Shown here: piece by piece, positions 18,410-26,232 of the stretch
How the letters are laid out: every line of letters begins with the position of its first letter
How positions within the stretch are numbered: position 1 is the first letter of the stretch
Assembly: GCF_000427965.1 (NCBI RefSeq)
Contig: NZ_ATZA01000019.1
Span: forward strand, 99 to 64,098
Direction of reading: 5' to 3'
Origin: Olivibacter sitiensis DSM 17696
GTDB taxonomy: Bacteria; Bacteroidota; Bacteroidia; Sphingobacteriales; Sphingobacteriaceae
DNA: 64,000 nucleotides
Notes under the pieces: model-generated
Told to the model about the DNA's origin: nothing
The model's input: only the letters and a program-made list of their open reading frames with translations
Databases searched by the model: none
Program-made: the position numbers and the translations under genes

Positions 18410-19537
18410 TTACAATTTCGTTACGCCAATGCCCGGGCTTTCGGGCAATATCACTTTGCCATCTTGTACATCCATTCCCTTGAACACATCGTTGCCAATG
18501 AGCAATGCACCATCTAAATCTGCCCAATCGACCACAGGAGATAACTGGGCAGCGGCCGATATGGCACAGCTAGTCTCTGTCATGCAGCCCAGCATTACCT
18601 TCATTTCCAAGGCTCTTGCCAATTCGGCCATTTTATGAGCCTCGCGCAGGCCAGTACATTTCATTAGTTTGATATTGATGCCACTATATACACCGTAGGC
18701 CTTGCGCACATCGGGCAGCCGTTGTACGGCTTCATCGCCAATGGTGGGTAAGGGACATCGCTCGGTGAGCCATGCATTGTCGTCTACCTGCTCTTTGGGC
18801 ATGGGTTGCTCTATGAAGACAACGCCCCGTTCGGCGAGCCAATGAGCCATTTCCAAAGCCGTTTCCTTTATCTTCCATCCTTGATTGACATCCACACATA
18901 ACGGCTTGTCCGTTACTTCCCGGATGGTTTCTATCATCATCTTGTCTGTGTCCAGCCCTAATTTCACTTTTAAAATCTTATAAGGCTCAGCCTCTCGCAC
19001 CTTCTGTCTCACTACATCGGCCTTGTCTATCCCTATTGTGTAGGATGTATTAGGCGTGAGGCCTGGATCATAACCCCAGATTCGGTACCAAGGCTGCTTC
19101 ATGAGCTTGCCTAGAAGGTCATGCAAGGCTATATCTACGGAAGCCTTGGCTGCCGGGTTAGCGCTGTCTACCCCGTCCACATACTGCAGGATGTCATCTG
19201 TGAGAAATGGATCGTCAAAACCAGCGAGGTTTACCTTATCCAGAAAAGCCAGCACACTGCTGTGCGACTCACCTAAATAGGGTGGCATGGAAGCCTCGCC
19301 ATAGCCTATGATGCCATCATACTCCAATTCGGTGAGTACCACCGGCGTGGTACTGCGTGAACCTGCCGCTATGGTAAACACATGCTTCAACTCCAAGGTA
19401 TAAGGCCTATACCTTAACGTAAACTTGCCTGTTCGTCGCACTACAGCCGCGCCCGCAGCCACAAGCGACGAAGAGGACACTAAACCCATAGTTGCTGCCA
19501 TAGACCCAAGTTTTAAGAAATTTCTTCTGTTAATCAT
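18410..19537 (-). CDS. Dipeptide epimerase (L-Ala-D/L-Glu epimerase type), Tat-exported
   Basis: This 375-residue enolase-superfamily enzyme has a twin-arginine signal (INRRNFLKLGS, about 1-30), which suggests export in folded form. The barrel domain shows the KVK lysine pair (ILKVKLG), metal ligands in DVNQGW, EQP and GDEA, and the second catalytic lysine in the KLMKCTG segment. The family epimerises L-Ala-D-Glu released from peptidoglycan. The gene is 23 bases downstream of an NlpC/P60 peptidase, which could supply such dipeptides, and upstream of a serine hydrolase. A different dipeptide specificity is possible. Confidence 0.9.
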   Translation of the reverse strand: MINRRNFLKLGSMAATMGLVSSSSLVAAGAAVVRRTGKFTLRYRPYTLELKHVFTIAAGSRSTTPVVLTELEYDGIIGYGEASMPPYLGESHSSVLAFLDKVNLAGFDDPFLTDDILQYVDGVDSANPAAKASVDIALHDLLGKLMKQPWYRIWGYDPGLTPNTSYTIGIDKADVVRQKVREAEPYKILKVKLGLDTDKMMIETIREVTDKPLCVDVNQGWKIKETALEMAHWLAERGVVFIEQPMPKEQVDDNAWLTERCPLPTIGDEAVQRLPDVRKAYGVYSGINIKLMKCTGLREAHKMAELARALEMKVMLGCMTETSCAISAAAQLSPVVDWADLDGALLIGNDVFKGMDVQDGKVILPESPGIGVTKL

Positions 19538-19560
19538 TATGATAGTTGAAAGTTGAGAGA

Positions 19561-20775
19561 TTATTGTTCATAGTAGACTTCCTTTAAAGCGTGTATTCCT
19601 TTTTTTCCTTCCTGACCTATATAACGCCTCGCGGCCACTACCGTTCGGGTCTGAAAGTCGGCATATATAGGCGATGAGGACAAAAAGCTGTTGATACGTA
19701 CTTGGCCGGCCGAATGGATAAACTCGCCATCACCTATGTACATAGCTACATGCGTCACGCGAGCACTAGGATTGCTGTTCTTGCCCGACGCGAAGAACAG
19801 CAGATCGCCTTTCTTCAAATTGGCCATGGCCTTGACCGTATCCAATTCGCCATCATCCGCCAATATAGCTATTGCTTCGCCTACCAGCACCTGTTGCGAG
19901 GCATCACGCGGTATCATGTAGCCGTTCATGAAATAGGCCGTCTTGGTAAATCCGCTGCAATCCACGCCCTTCACACTGGTTCCTCCCCACAAATAAGGTA
20001 CGCCCAACATGGTTTTGCCTACTTCAATGATACGGTCGGCATCCAATTTAGCTACTTTGAGCCAATCATTGTAATCCATAACGGCCTCTTCCTTGATATA
20101 GCCTCCCCTGCCGTCTGGAAACAATACTTTTCTATAGCCTTTTTCTTTTCCCATACTACGCAACACATTGCCCAGCACGACGTCCGACACCCTTGTTGCC
20201 TTTTCATTGGTTTCGGTATAAACATGGCCGTAATCGGTCTTTACGATTACCTTTGGAGCATTTTTCCAAACATCGAATGCGCCAATAGCCATAGGCTGCA
20301 AAGCGGCATTGTCCAACCAACTGATATAGCCATCTACCGTTCTGACCAAATAGTACCCGCCTTGTTTCTTGAGCAACTGCAATGGGGCACCCAAAAGGGC
20401 TTGAGTGGCCATCTCGGCCGAATTGGCCGGTTTAGAACGAATATTGACCACCGACAACTTCACCACGCCATATAAACTATCGCCTAGGGTAGCATCGGGC
20501 AATAAGTTTGTTTCTGCCTGTATACCCGAAACAGATAGGCTATCCAACAACCTTTCTAAAGCAGGCAATGCTTCTTTTTCCGTTGTTTCCACTACCAACC
20601 GCCCATCACGGGTGCTCTCTAGCGTCAACAAGGCCTCCCTACTGTCGGGCGCATATTGTTTTTTCAACGGCATGATGACCTCTTGCAGCTTTTTCATGGC
20701 AATGGTATCGATTTCTTGTGCCCAAATAGGCGCCATAATGAAAAAACCAATAATTGAAAGCAATGTGTAGCGCAT
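19561..20775 (-). CDS. Exported NlpC/P60 peptidase with SH3b domains
   Basis: This 404-residue protein has a signal peptide (MRYTLL to IWAQ, about 20 residues), two bacterial SH3-like regions (about 95-160 and 175-235) and a C-terminal NlpC/P60 domain (about 245-390). The catalytic Cys273 lies in VDCSGF, and the His is in the VTHVAMY segment with a further His in FIHSAG. The family cleaves gamma-D-Glu-diamino-acid bonds in murein peptides and so yields L-Ala-D-Glu, the substrate of the next gene's product. I chose ATG 20775 over an upstream start at 20823 because of the signal peptide. Confidence 0.92.
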   Translation of the reverse strand: MRYTLLSIIGFFIMAPIWAQEIDTIAMKKLQEVIMPLKKQYAPDSREALLTLESTRDGRLVVETTEKEALPALERLLDSLSVSGIQAETNLLPDATLGDSLYGVVKLSVVNIRSKPANSAEMATQALLGAPLQLLKKQGGYYLVRTVDGYISWLDNAALQPMAIGAFDVWKNAPKVIVKTDYGHVYTETNEKATRVSDVVLGNVLRSMGKEKGYRKVLFPDGRGGYIKEEAVMDYNDWLKVAKLDADRIIEVGKTMLGVPYLWGGTSVKGVDCSGFTKTAYFMNGYMIPRDASQQVLVGEAIAILADDGELDTVKAMANLKKGDLLFFASGKNSNPSARVTHVAMYIGDGEFIHSAGQVRINSFLSSSPIYADFQTRTVVAARRYIGQEGKKGIHALKEVYYEQ

Positions 20776-20915
20776 AAAAATGTAAATAATGGGCAATATA
20801 AAAGGAAAACAACTAATAAACAAAAGCAGAGTGCGTTTTTAAGCAATTTTATCAACAAAAAATGCACGTTCCGTCAAAAACACAGCAATATTGCCTGAAT
20901 AGCTTTGGCCAATAC

Positions 20916-21394
20916 TTATTTGCTTGAATGATCCCTTGCATTTAGCTCGCGAAAAGCTTCTACCAGCTCTTGGGCATGCGGATTGTGCTTGTGAACGAGC
21001 AGGGTATTGTAAATGCCTACGCCCTCGATGATAGCCAGTTGGTCTTCCTTGATGATACTTCCGTCGTTGTATCGCCAAAACCAAAGGTCGAACTTCCGCT
21101 TTCTGGCCAATTGGCGGCCATCCATGCTGTCGCAAATATAAACTGCCACATGGTTTTCAAGTGAAAAAAAGCTTTAAAAATATGGACTATCGTAAATGCT
21201 ATCCGTTCATCCGTCGAACTCTTATGGACATCTCCTAGAGTCACATCGAGATTGAATGAATATACATGCTTGACAAATGCGTAACCATCAAACATCCATG
21301 CGTAATCTACAAAATAGGCAAAATATACCAAGCCCTGTTCTGTTTGGAATTCAAATGAAAGTTCACTTATTTTTGTAAAAGGATACGGGATCAA
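20916..21394 (-). pseudogene. DUF6169 gene interrupted by a frameshift (or expressed by -1 frameshifting)
   Basis: Two overlapping frames together encode a single DUF6169-like protein of about 159 residues. The first frame starts at a TTG (21394) and gives about 77 residues (start IPYPFTKISE, through GDVHKSS). The second continues with SLENHVAVYICDSMDG and ends at 20916. The switch lies at about 21160-21167, in a run of seven T read on the minus strand. The 0-frame context is T TTT TTT, a perfect -1 slippery heptamer; one extra T would also restore the frame. The start overlaps the 3' end of the small upstream gene. DUF6169 has no established function. Confidence 0.75.
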
Positions 21395-21539
21395 GGAAAT
21401 TATATTTATCTTTTAGGTCGGTCAATTTGCCTCCTTGTTGCAAATGTGCACTGATCGCCCGTTTATCCTCCAATATTTTTTTGAAGATAGCGGCTCCTTT
21501 GGAGTTCAGATGTTTTTTATTTGCTTTAGAAGTGCTCAT
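21363..21539 (-). CDS. Small conserved-looking partner of the DUF6169 gene
   Basis: This 58-residue basic protein (start MSTSKANKK) has the pattern LQQGGKLTDLKDKYNFLDPVS in its C-terminal part. I do not recognise a named domain, but I recall similar short proteins upstream of DUF6169 genes. It overlaps the DUF6169 frame by 32 bases, implying coupled translation. The ATG at 21539 lies directly at the transcription start expected from the promoter at 21545-21574, so the message may be leaderless. Function unknown. Confidence 0.6.
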   Translation of the reverse strand: MSTSKANKKHLNSKGAAIFKKILEDKRAISAHLQQGGKLTDLKDKYNFLDPVSFYKNK

Positions 21540-21544
21540 AGATA

Positions 21545-21574
21545 CAAAGTTACGTGTTTTCAACAAAAAAACAA
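21545..21574 (-). promoter_or_regulatory. Bacteroidota promoter for the small gene / DUF6169 pair
   Basis: On the minus strand, TTG (21574-21572), a 19-base spacer and TAACTTTG (21552-21545) fit the Bacteroidota -33/-7 promoter pattern. The start codon at 21539 is only 5 bases beyond the -7 element. Confidence 0.6.
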
Positions 21575-21625
21575 TTCTCGATTCAATTCCCTATATTTAT
21601 CCCCCGCAATACAAGCATCAAATAC

Positions 21626-22651
21626 ATGATCAACAGACGCAAATTCATTCAATTAGGCTCTTTGGCCACATCGGCAATGGCCCTTTCTCCCATCGCCAGC
21701 ATTCAAGGAAAGAACCGTCTTCATACGGTTAAAGCCAACCAACCCATCGTCATCTCTACCTGGGATTTTGGCGTGGCGGCCAACCAAGCCGCTTGGGAAA
21801 TTTTAGGCAAGGGCGGCAAATCACTTGATGCCGTGGAGGCGGGTGTGAAAGTGCCCGAGGCCGACCTCAAGAATGTTACCGTAGGAAAAGGCGGCTACCC
21901 AGATCGTGACGGGCACGTCACTTTGGATGCTTGCATCATGGATAGTGCCGGCAACTGCGGTGCCGTACTGGCATTGGAACATGTAACGCACGCCATTTCG
22001 GTGGCTCGCCTGGTGATGGAGAAAACCCCACACGTGATGCTGGCAGGCGAAGGAGCCCTACAGTTTGCCTTGCAAAACGGATTTGAAAAGGAAAACCTCC
22101 TAATGCCGGAAAGTGAAAAAGCCTGGAAAGAATGGCTCGAGAAAGCCGAGTACAAACCCATCATCAATATCGAAAACGAATCGTTCAACAAAGAGCGCTT
22201 GCCCGGCAACCAATATAACCACGATACCATTGGCATGCTGGCCATAGATGCAGATGGCCACATGAGCGGCGCCTGTACTACCAGTGGTATGGCCTTTAAG
22301 ATGCGGGGAAGAATTGGCGACAGCCCCATCATTGGCGCTGGCCTATACGTAGATGATGAAGTGGGGGGAGCTACGGCCACTGGCGTGGGAGAAGAAGTGG
22401 TGCGTACCGTTGGCAGTTTCTTGGTAGTAGAACTAATGCGTCAAGGCTATTCGCCAGAAGCCGCCTGCAAGGAAGCCGTGCAACGCATCATCAAAAAGAA
22501 ACCCGAAGCCAGCAAAAGCCTGCAGGTAGGTTTTCTGGCCATGAACAAGCAGGGTGAATATGGCGCCTACGCCCTGCAAGGTGGCTTCACCTTTGCCGTA
22601 TGCGACCAGCAGCAACAAGACTTGATCATTAAAGGGAAGAGTGTTTATTAG
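21626..22651 (+). CDS. N4-(beta-N-acetylglucosaminyl)-L-asparaginase, Tat-exported
   Basis: This 341-residue Ntn-hydrolase cleaves the GlcNAc-Asn link of N-glycopeptides. A twin-arginine signal (INRRKFIQLGS) opens the protein. The precursor self-cleaves before the nucleophile Thr201 in the motif HDTIGM; GACTTSG and the C-terminal GGATATGVGEE substrate-binding loops are present. The ORF extends 24 residues upstream, but ATG 21626 puts the Tat motif at the N-terminus. It may support glycoprotein scavenging. Downstream lies cutC after 86 bases of low-complexity spacer. Confidence 0.92.
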   Translation: MINRRKFIQLGSLATSAMALSPIASIQGKNRLHTVKANQPIVISTWDFGVAANQAAWEILGKGGKSLDAVEAGVKVPEADLKNVTVGKGGYPDRDGHVTLDACIMDSAGNCGAVLALEHVTHAISVARLVMEKTPHVMLAGEGALQFALQNGFEKENLLMPESEKAWKEWLEKAEYKPIINIENESFNKERLPGNQYNHDTIGMLAIDADGHMSGACTTSGMAFKMRGRIGDSPIIGAGLYVDDEVGGATATGVGEEVVRTVGSFLVVELMRQGYSPEAACKEAVQRIIKKKPEASKSLQVGFLAMNKQGEYGAYALQGGFTFAVCDQQQQDLIIKGKSVY

Positions 22652-22652
22652 A

Positions 22653-22725
22653 TGTGAGATATGAGACGTTAGACATAAGATCGACTGTTTGGATGTCTTG
22701 ATACTTATGTCTTGATACTTGACGC
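22653..22725. repeat. Degenerate low-complexity intergenic repeat
   Basis: The spacer is built of imperfect copies of short words: GATGTGAGATATGAGAC, then GTCTTGATACTT twice (22696-22707 and 22709-22720). Similar words occur at 47361-47395 and 56155-56215, always between genes. Such degenerate intergenic sequence is familiar from this group of Bacteroidota; no function is known. Confidence 0.5.
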
Positions 22726-22737
22726 CAATATAAAAAC

Positions 22738-23460
22738 ATGAAACTAGAAATATGTGCCAATTCCTTTGAATCCGCCTGCACGGCCCAAGAGGCTGGAGCT
22801 CATCGCATCGAGCTTTGTGCCAATCTGGAGATAGGCGGTACTACGCCCTCCTATGCCACTATTGCTCTTGTGAAACAACGGCTCCATATACCTACCTATG
22901 TACTTATCAGGCCCAGGGCTGGCGACTTCCTATACAGCCAGGCCGAATACGACTGCATGGCCAAGGACATCGAAATTTGCCGCCAGCTAGGTTGTGAAGG
23001 CGTAGTTATAGGTCTTTTGTTTCCAGACGGCTCCGTAGATAAAGAGCGCACCACTAGCTTAGTGAAGATAGCCGAGCCCATGGGAGTCACCTTCCACCGC
23101 GCATTTGATTGCTGTCAAAATCCGTTGCAAGCGCTCGAAGACATCATAGCTACTGGCTGCCAACGGATACTCACTTCCGGCCAGCAAGCCAGCGCTATCG
23201 CTGGAGCGGCATTTCTTCAAGAACTGGTAGAACAGGCAAACGACAGGATCAGCATCATGCCCGGTTCGGGCATCAACAGTGCAAACATAGAGGAATTAAT
23301 TCGGCAAACGAAAGCGAAGGAATTCCATTGTTCGGCAAAAAAAGAAAGACATAGCGAAATGACCTATGTCAATGAATGTATGCAGCAAATGGGAGCACAA
23401 CCCAGCATGAGCAACCTGGAAGAAATAAAAGCCATAGTCGCCAAAATAAAAGACGTTTAA
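22738..23460 (+). CDS. cutC: CutC family protein
   Basis: This 240-residue TIM-barrel protein is a clear CutC homologue: the N-terminal CANSFESA and RIELCANL segments, the RPRAGDFLYS motif and the ILTSGQ segment are all present. CutC was named for copper homeostasis, but the biochemical role is not settled. No signal peptide is present, so it is cytoplasmic. It faces the fructokinase gene, with a strong inverted repeat between them. Confidence 0.92.
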   Translation: MKLEICANSFESACTAQEAGAHRIELCANLEIGGTTPSYATIALVKQRLHIPTYVLIRPRAGDFLYSQAEYDCMAKDIEICRQLGCEGVVIGLLFPDGSVDKERTTSLVKIAEPMGVTFHRAFDCCQNPLQALEDIIATGCQRILTSGQQASAIAGAAFLQELVEQANDRISIMPGSGINSANIEELIRQTKAKEFHCSAKKERHSEMTYVNECMQQMGAQPSMSNLEEIKAIVAKIKDV

Positions 23461-23511
23461 GAAAAACGCCTTTTGTACGGCTATAGCCCAACATCGTCGC
23501 AAAACTAGAGC

Positions 23512-23552
23512 CAATCTCGTCCAACGCCAACCATGATCAATGGACGAGATTG
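23512..23552. terminator. Hairpin between convergent cutC and kinase genes
   Basis: CAATCTCGTCCA (23512-23523) and TGGACGAGATTG (23541-23552) form a perfect 12-bp stem with a 17-base loop. Its place between two converging stops fits a bidirectional terminator, although neither side has a long T run. Confidence 0.6.
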
Positions 23553-23591
23553 CAAAATAGACGAAGTATTAGGAAGGCATACTGCCGCCAA

Positions 23592-24503
23592 CTACTTCCA
23601 ATCGATTTTTTCCAAATACTTCTCCCACATAAACCGATTCAAATCAGTCGCCTTATAATCTGGATTGGCACCTTCTTGTGTGGTGACATAAGCACCTAGT
23701 GCCGAAGCGAAATCCAGCATCTCCTCTATGGGTTTGACTTGCAATTTTTGAGACAAAAAGGCCGCCAAGAAAGAATCCCCACTACCTACCGTGTCTTTCA
23801 CCGTTACGGGGTAGGCCTTCATGCTATGCTGTTCATTTTGAATATAATAAGATGCCCCATCGCCCCCTTTGGTCAGTACAATTTCCTTTATGCCGTACTC
23901 TTGCTGAATAAGAGCAACACCAACGGCCTCATCGCCAGTAATATTGCCCAGCCATCCGCTGATAATGCGCATCTCATTGATATTTAACTTTACGATTTCC
24001 GACCGATGTAACAGGTATTCCAGTGTCTCACGAGTATAATGCGGAGGCCTTAAGTTTACGTCAAACAAGCGCATCTTTGCTTGGTCAACAAGCCTGTAAA
24101 GGGTATCGCGTGTTGTTGCATTCCGTGCCACTAAGCTGCCATATACCAGGATATCAGCTTCGGACACCAATTTAGCAAATCGGTCTTCATACTCAATGAA
24201 ATCCCATGCTACGGGTGCAATTATATCATAACTAACTTCGTTATCAGTGCCTATCGTTGCGATCACTTCACTGGTATGATGCTCCTTGTCTATTTGAATA
24301 TATTCAGTGGACAGTCCCATATCCTGCAGTCTGTCAGTAAGTCTACGCCCCATCTCATCTTCTCCCACTCTACTGATCATCTCACTTTTAATACCCAATC
24401 TACGCAGGTGATAGGCCACATTCATAGGCGCACCACCAGCTTTCGGTCCAGAGGGCAGCATATCCCAAAGGATCTCTCCAAAGCAAACTACTTTCTTTTC
24501 CAT
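23592..24503 (-). CDS. PfkB-family carbohydrate kinase (fructokinase-like)
   Basis: This 303-residue ribokinase-fold enzyme phosphorylates a sugar with ATP. The first PfkB motif lies at GGAPMNVAYHLRRLG (about 23-37), and the second carries the anion hole and catalytic Asp in VGSGDSFLAAF (about 240-250). The early sequence (FGEILWDMLPSG) is typical of bacterial fructokinases. The reading frame extends to 24722, but ATG 24503 matches the family start. It is 32 bases downstream of a sugar porter on the same strand, so import and phosphorylation of one sugar, probably fructose, is likely. Confidence 0.9.
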   Translation of the reverse strand: MEKKVVCFGEILWDMLPSGPKAGGAPMNVAYHLRRLGIKSEMISRVGEDEMGRRLTDRLQDMGLSTEYIQIDKEHHTSEVIATIGTDNEVSYDIIAPVAWDFIEYEDRFAKLVSEADILVYGSLVARNATTRDTLYRLVDQAKMRLFDVNLRPPHYTRETLEYLLHRSEIVKLNINEMRIISGWLGNITGDEAVGVALIQQEYGIKEIVLTKGGDGASYYIQNEQHSMKAYPVTVKDTVGSGDSFLAAFLSQKLQVKPIEEMLDFASALGAYVTTQEGANPDYKATDLNRFMWEKYLEKIDWK

Positions 24504-24535
24504 AGCCGAACTTTTAAATTCAACACTTTTAACGA

Positions 24536-25891
24536 TTAATGCAATATTATATTTCCTTCTTCTATAGCTTCGAGCGATCGCCCTTTGGTCTCCGGCATCA
24601 GCTTGATGACGAATAGCAATTGCAGCACCATGAATCCGGCAAAGAGCAGGAAAGTAGTACCTCCACCAAGATAAGCACTCAGTACCGGAAAGAAGAAGGT
24701 GATGATAGCAGCCATCACCCAATGCGTAAGGCTACCCAATGTTTGTCCTTTGGCCCTTACTTCATTCGGGAAAATCTCTGAGATGAAAACCCAGATAACA
24801 GCACCTTGACTAAATGCAAAAAAAGCTATATAGATCATCAGATAGACCGTAATAGCCATGCCACTGACCAATATGTTCTCGCTGCCACCAGACTCATGGG
24901 CGTAGAAGGAATAGGAAACCAAACTTAATGCGGCGATCAAGCCTACAGACCCAATCAACATCAACTTCCTCCTTCCTACTTTGTCGATAAAATTGATAGC
25001 AATAAGGGTAAAGGAAAAATTGACCAAACCGATACCTACCGTAGAAAGCAGGCTGCTCTGTGCCCCTAAACCCGCCATTTCAAATACGCGCGGCGCATAG
25101 TATATGATGGCATTGATACCAGAAACCTGATTAAAAATCGCAAACAATACTGCCAACAACACCGGTTTGCGATATTTTTTGGAGAATATGCTGTGACCAG
25201 CCTTGGATGCATCGCGCTTTGCCGCAGCCTCAATATTTGCTAGCTCCTCATGATGGTTTTTGTCGTTTATGCGTTTCAGCACTTTCAATGCTCCCTCCCT
25301 ATCGTTGCGGTGCAAAAGCAACCAACGTGGGCTTTTGGGAATGGAAAAAATCAACACAAAAAACAAAGCAGCCGGAAATGCCTGCACTCCAAGCATGAGG
25401 CGCCATGAATTCTCTCCCAAAAAACCAATGAAATAATTGGACAGATAGGCTATCAAAATACCCAACACCACATTAAACTGAAATAGTCCTACCAGTTTAC
25501 CACGTCTATCAGCCGGAGCGATTTCGGATATATATATTGGTGCAGTGACCGAAGAGACCCCCACACCAATACCACCTAAGAACCTAAAGAGGATAAACAC
25601 ATACCAATCATAGGCCAAAGCGGTACCTAGCGCCGAAAAGAAATAAAGTGCTGCCACCATGAACAGGGTGTTTTTCCGTCCAAATCTATCCGATGGATAA
25701 GCCCCCATTGCCGCACCAACTACCGTACCGATGAGTGCTATAGCCATGGTAACCCCATGCTGAAACTCGCTGAGATCCCAATAAATCTGAACCGCCTTTT
25801 CCGCCCCGGAAATAACCGCCGTATCGAATCCAAATAAAAAACCTCCCAATGCTATTACGAAGGACCATGATAAAACAGAATTTTTTGCCAT
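24536..25891 (-). CDS. Sugar porter family MFS transporter
   Basis: This 451-residue protein has 12 predicted membrane helices and the sugar-porter signatures: GGFLFGFDTAVISG at about 16-29, the DRFGRKN loop between helices 2 and 3, the helix 6-7 loop motif around PKSPRWLL, the second-half DKVGRRK loop, and the final PETKGRSLEAIE. The family imports monosaccharides by proton symport or facilitated diffusion. Genetic linkage to the downstream fructokinase-like gene suggests fructose or a related hexose. No regulator is adjacent. Confidence 0.94.
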   Translation of the reverse strand: MAKNSVLSWSFVIALGGFLFGFDTAVISGAEKAVQIYWDLSEFQHGVTMAIALIGTVVGAAMGAYPSDRFGRKNTLFMVAALYFFSALGTALAYDWYVFILFRFLGGIGVGVSSVTAPIYISEIAPADRRGKLVGLFQFNVVLGILIAYLSNYFIGFLGENSWRLMLGVQAFPAALFFVLIFSIPKSPRWLLLHRNDREGALKVLKRINDKNHHEELANIEAAAKRDASKAGHSIFSKKYRKPVLLAVLFAIFNQVSGINAIIYYAPRVFEMAGLGAQSSLLSTVGIGLVNFSFTLIAINFIDKVGRRKLMLIGSVGLIAALSLVSYSFYAHESGGSENILVSGMAITVYLMIYIAFFAFSQGAVIWVFISEIFPNEVRAKGQTLGSLTHWVMAAIITFFFPVLSAYLGGGTTFLLFAGFMVLQLLFVIKLMPETKGRSLEAIEEGNIILH

Positions 25892-26232
25892 ATTAATTAT
25901 AAGGTTTATATCTGGCTAATGTAGCTTTAAAACAGCAGTAAGGTAAAAAAAAACATGTCTAATATGTTAATTTCTGTACCAAAATCATATAAATCGTTAT
26001 CAACTAAAAATGAATACATTACAACAACTACACCATTCAATTCTTTCAATTTTGTTTCCTACATCTAAATATTTGTACCATGTGTAGAGCAATGCGTTAT
26101 AGTGTTAAACAAACACTTTGTATAAAACATTGAACAATAAAAACACAAAAAAGGCTATCATGATTTCTGCTCTTGCGCAAAAAACAACGATAGCCTTTTA
26201 CTTTAACTTATGCTATGGGGTATTCCCTTATA
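25892..26232. other. Intergenic region between sugar porter and subtilase
   Basis: No gene is seen. The left part is the upstream region of the minus-strand sugar porter and is A+T rich, with a weak AACAT/ATGTT inverted pair (25952-25956 and 25964-25968). The right part holds the terminator of the subtilase gene at 26149-26199. Confidence 0.5.
26149..26199 (-). terminator. Rho-independent-like terminator downstream of the subtilase gene
   Basis: AAAAGGCTATC (26149-26159) and GATAGCCTTTT (26189-26199) form a perfect 11-bp stem around a 29-base loop. On the minus strand the second arm runs into a T tract. It lies 34 bases after the subtilase stop. Confidence 0.75.

Noticed and set aside
19702-20475. 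Long open frame (257 codons) on the plus strand
   Set aside because: It is antisense to the NlpC/P60 gene, whose catalytic motifs are clear; no family features in the antisense product.
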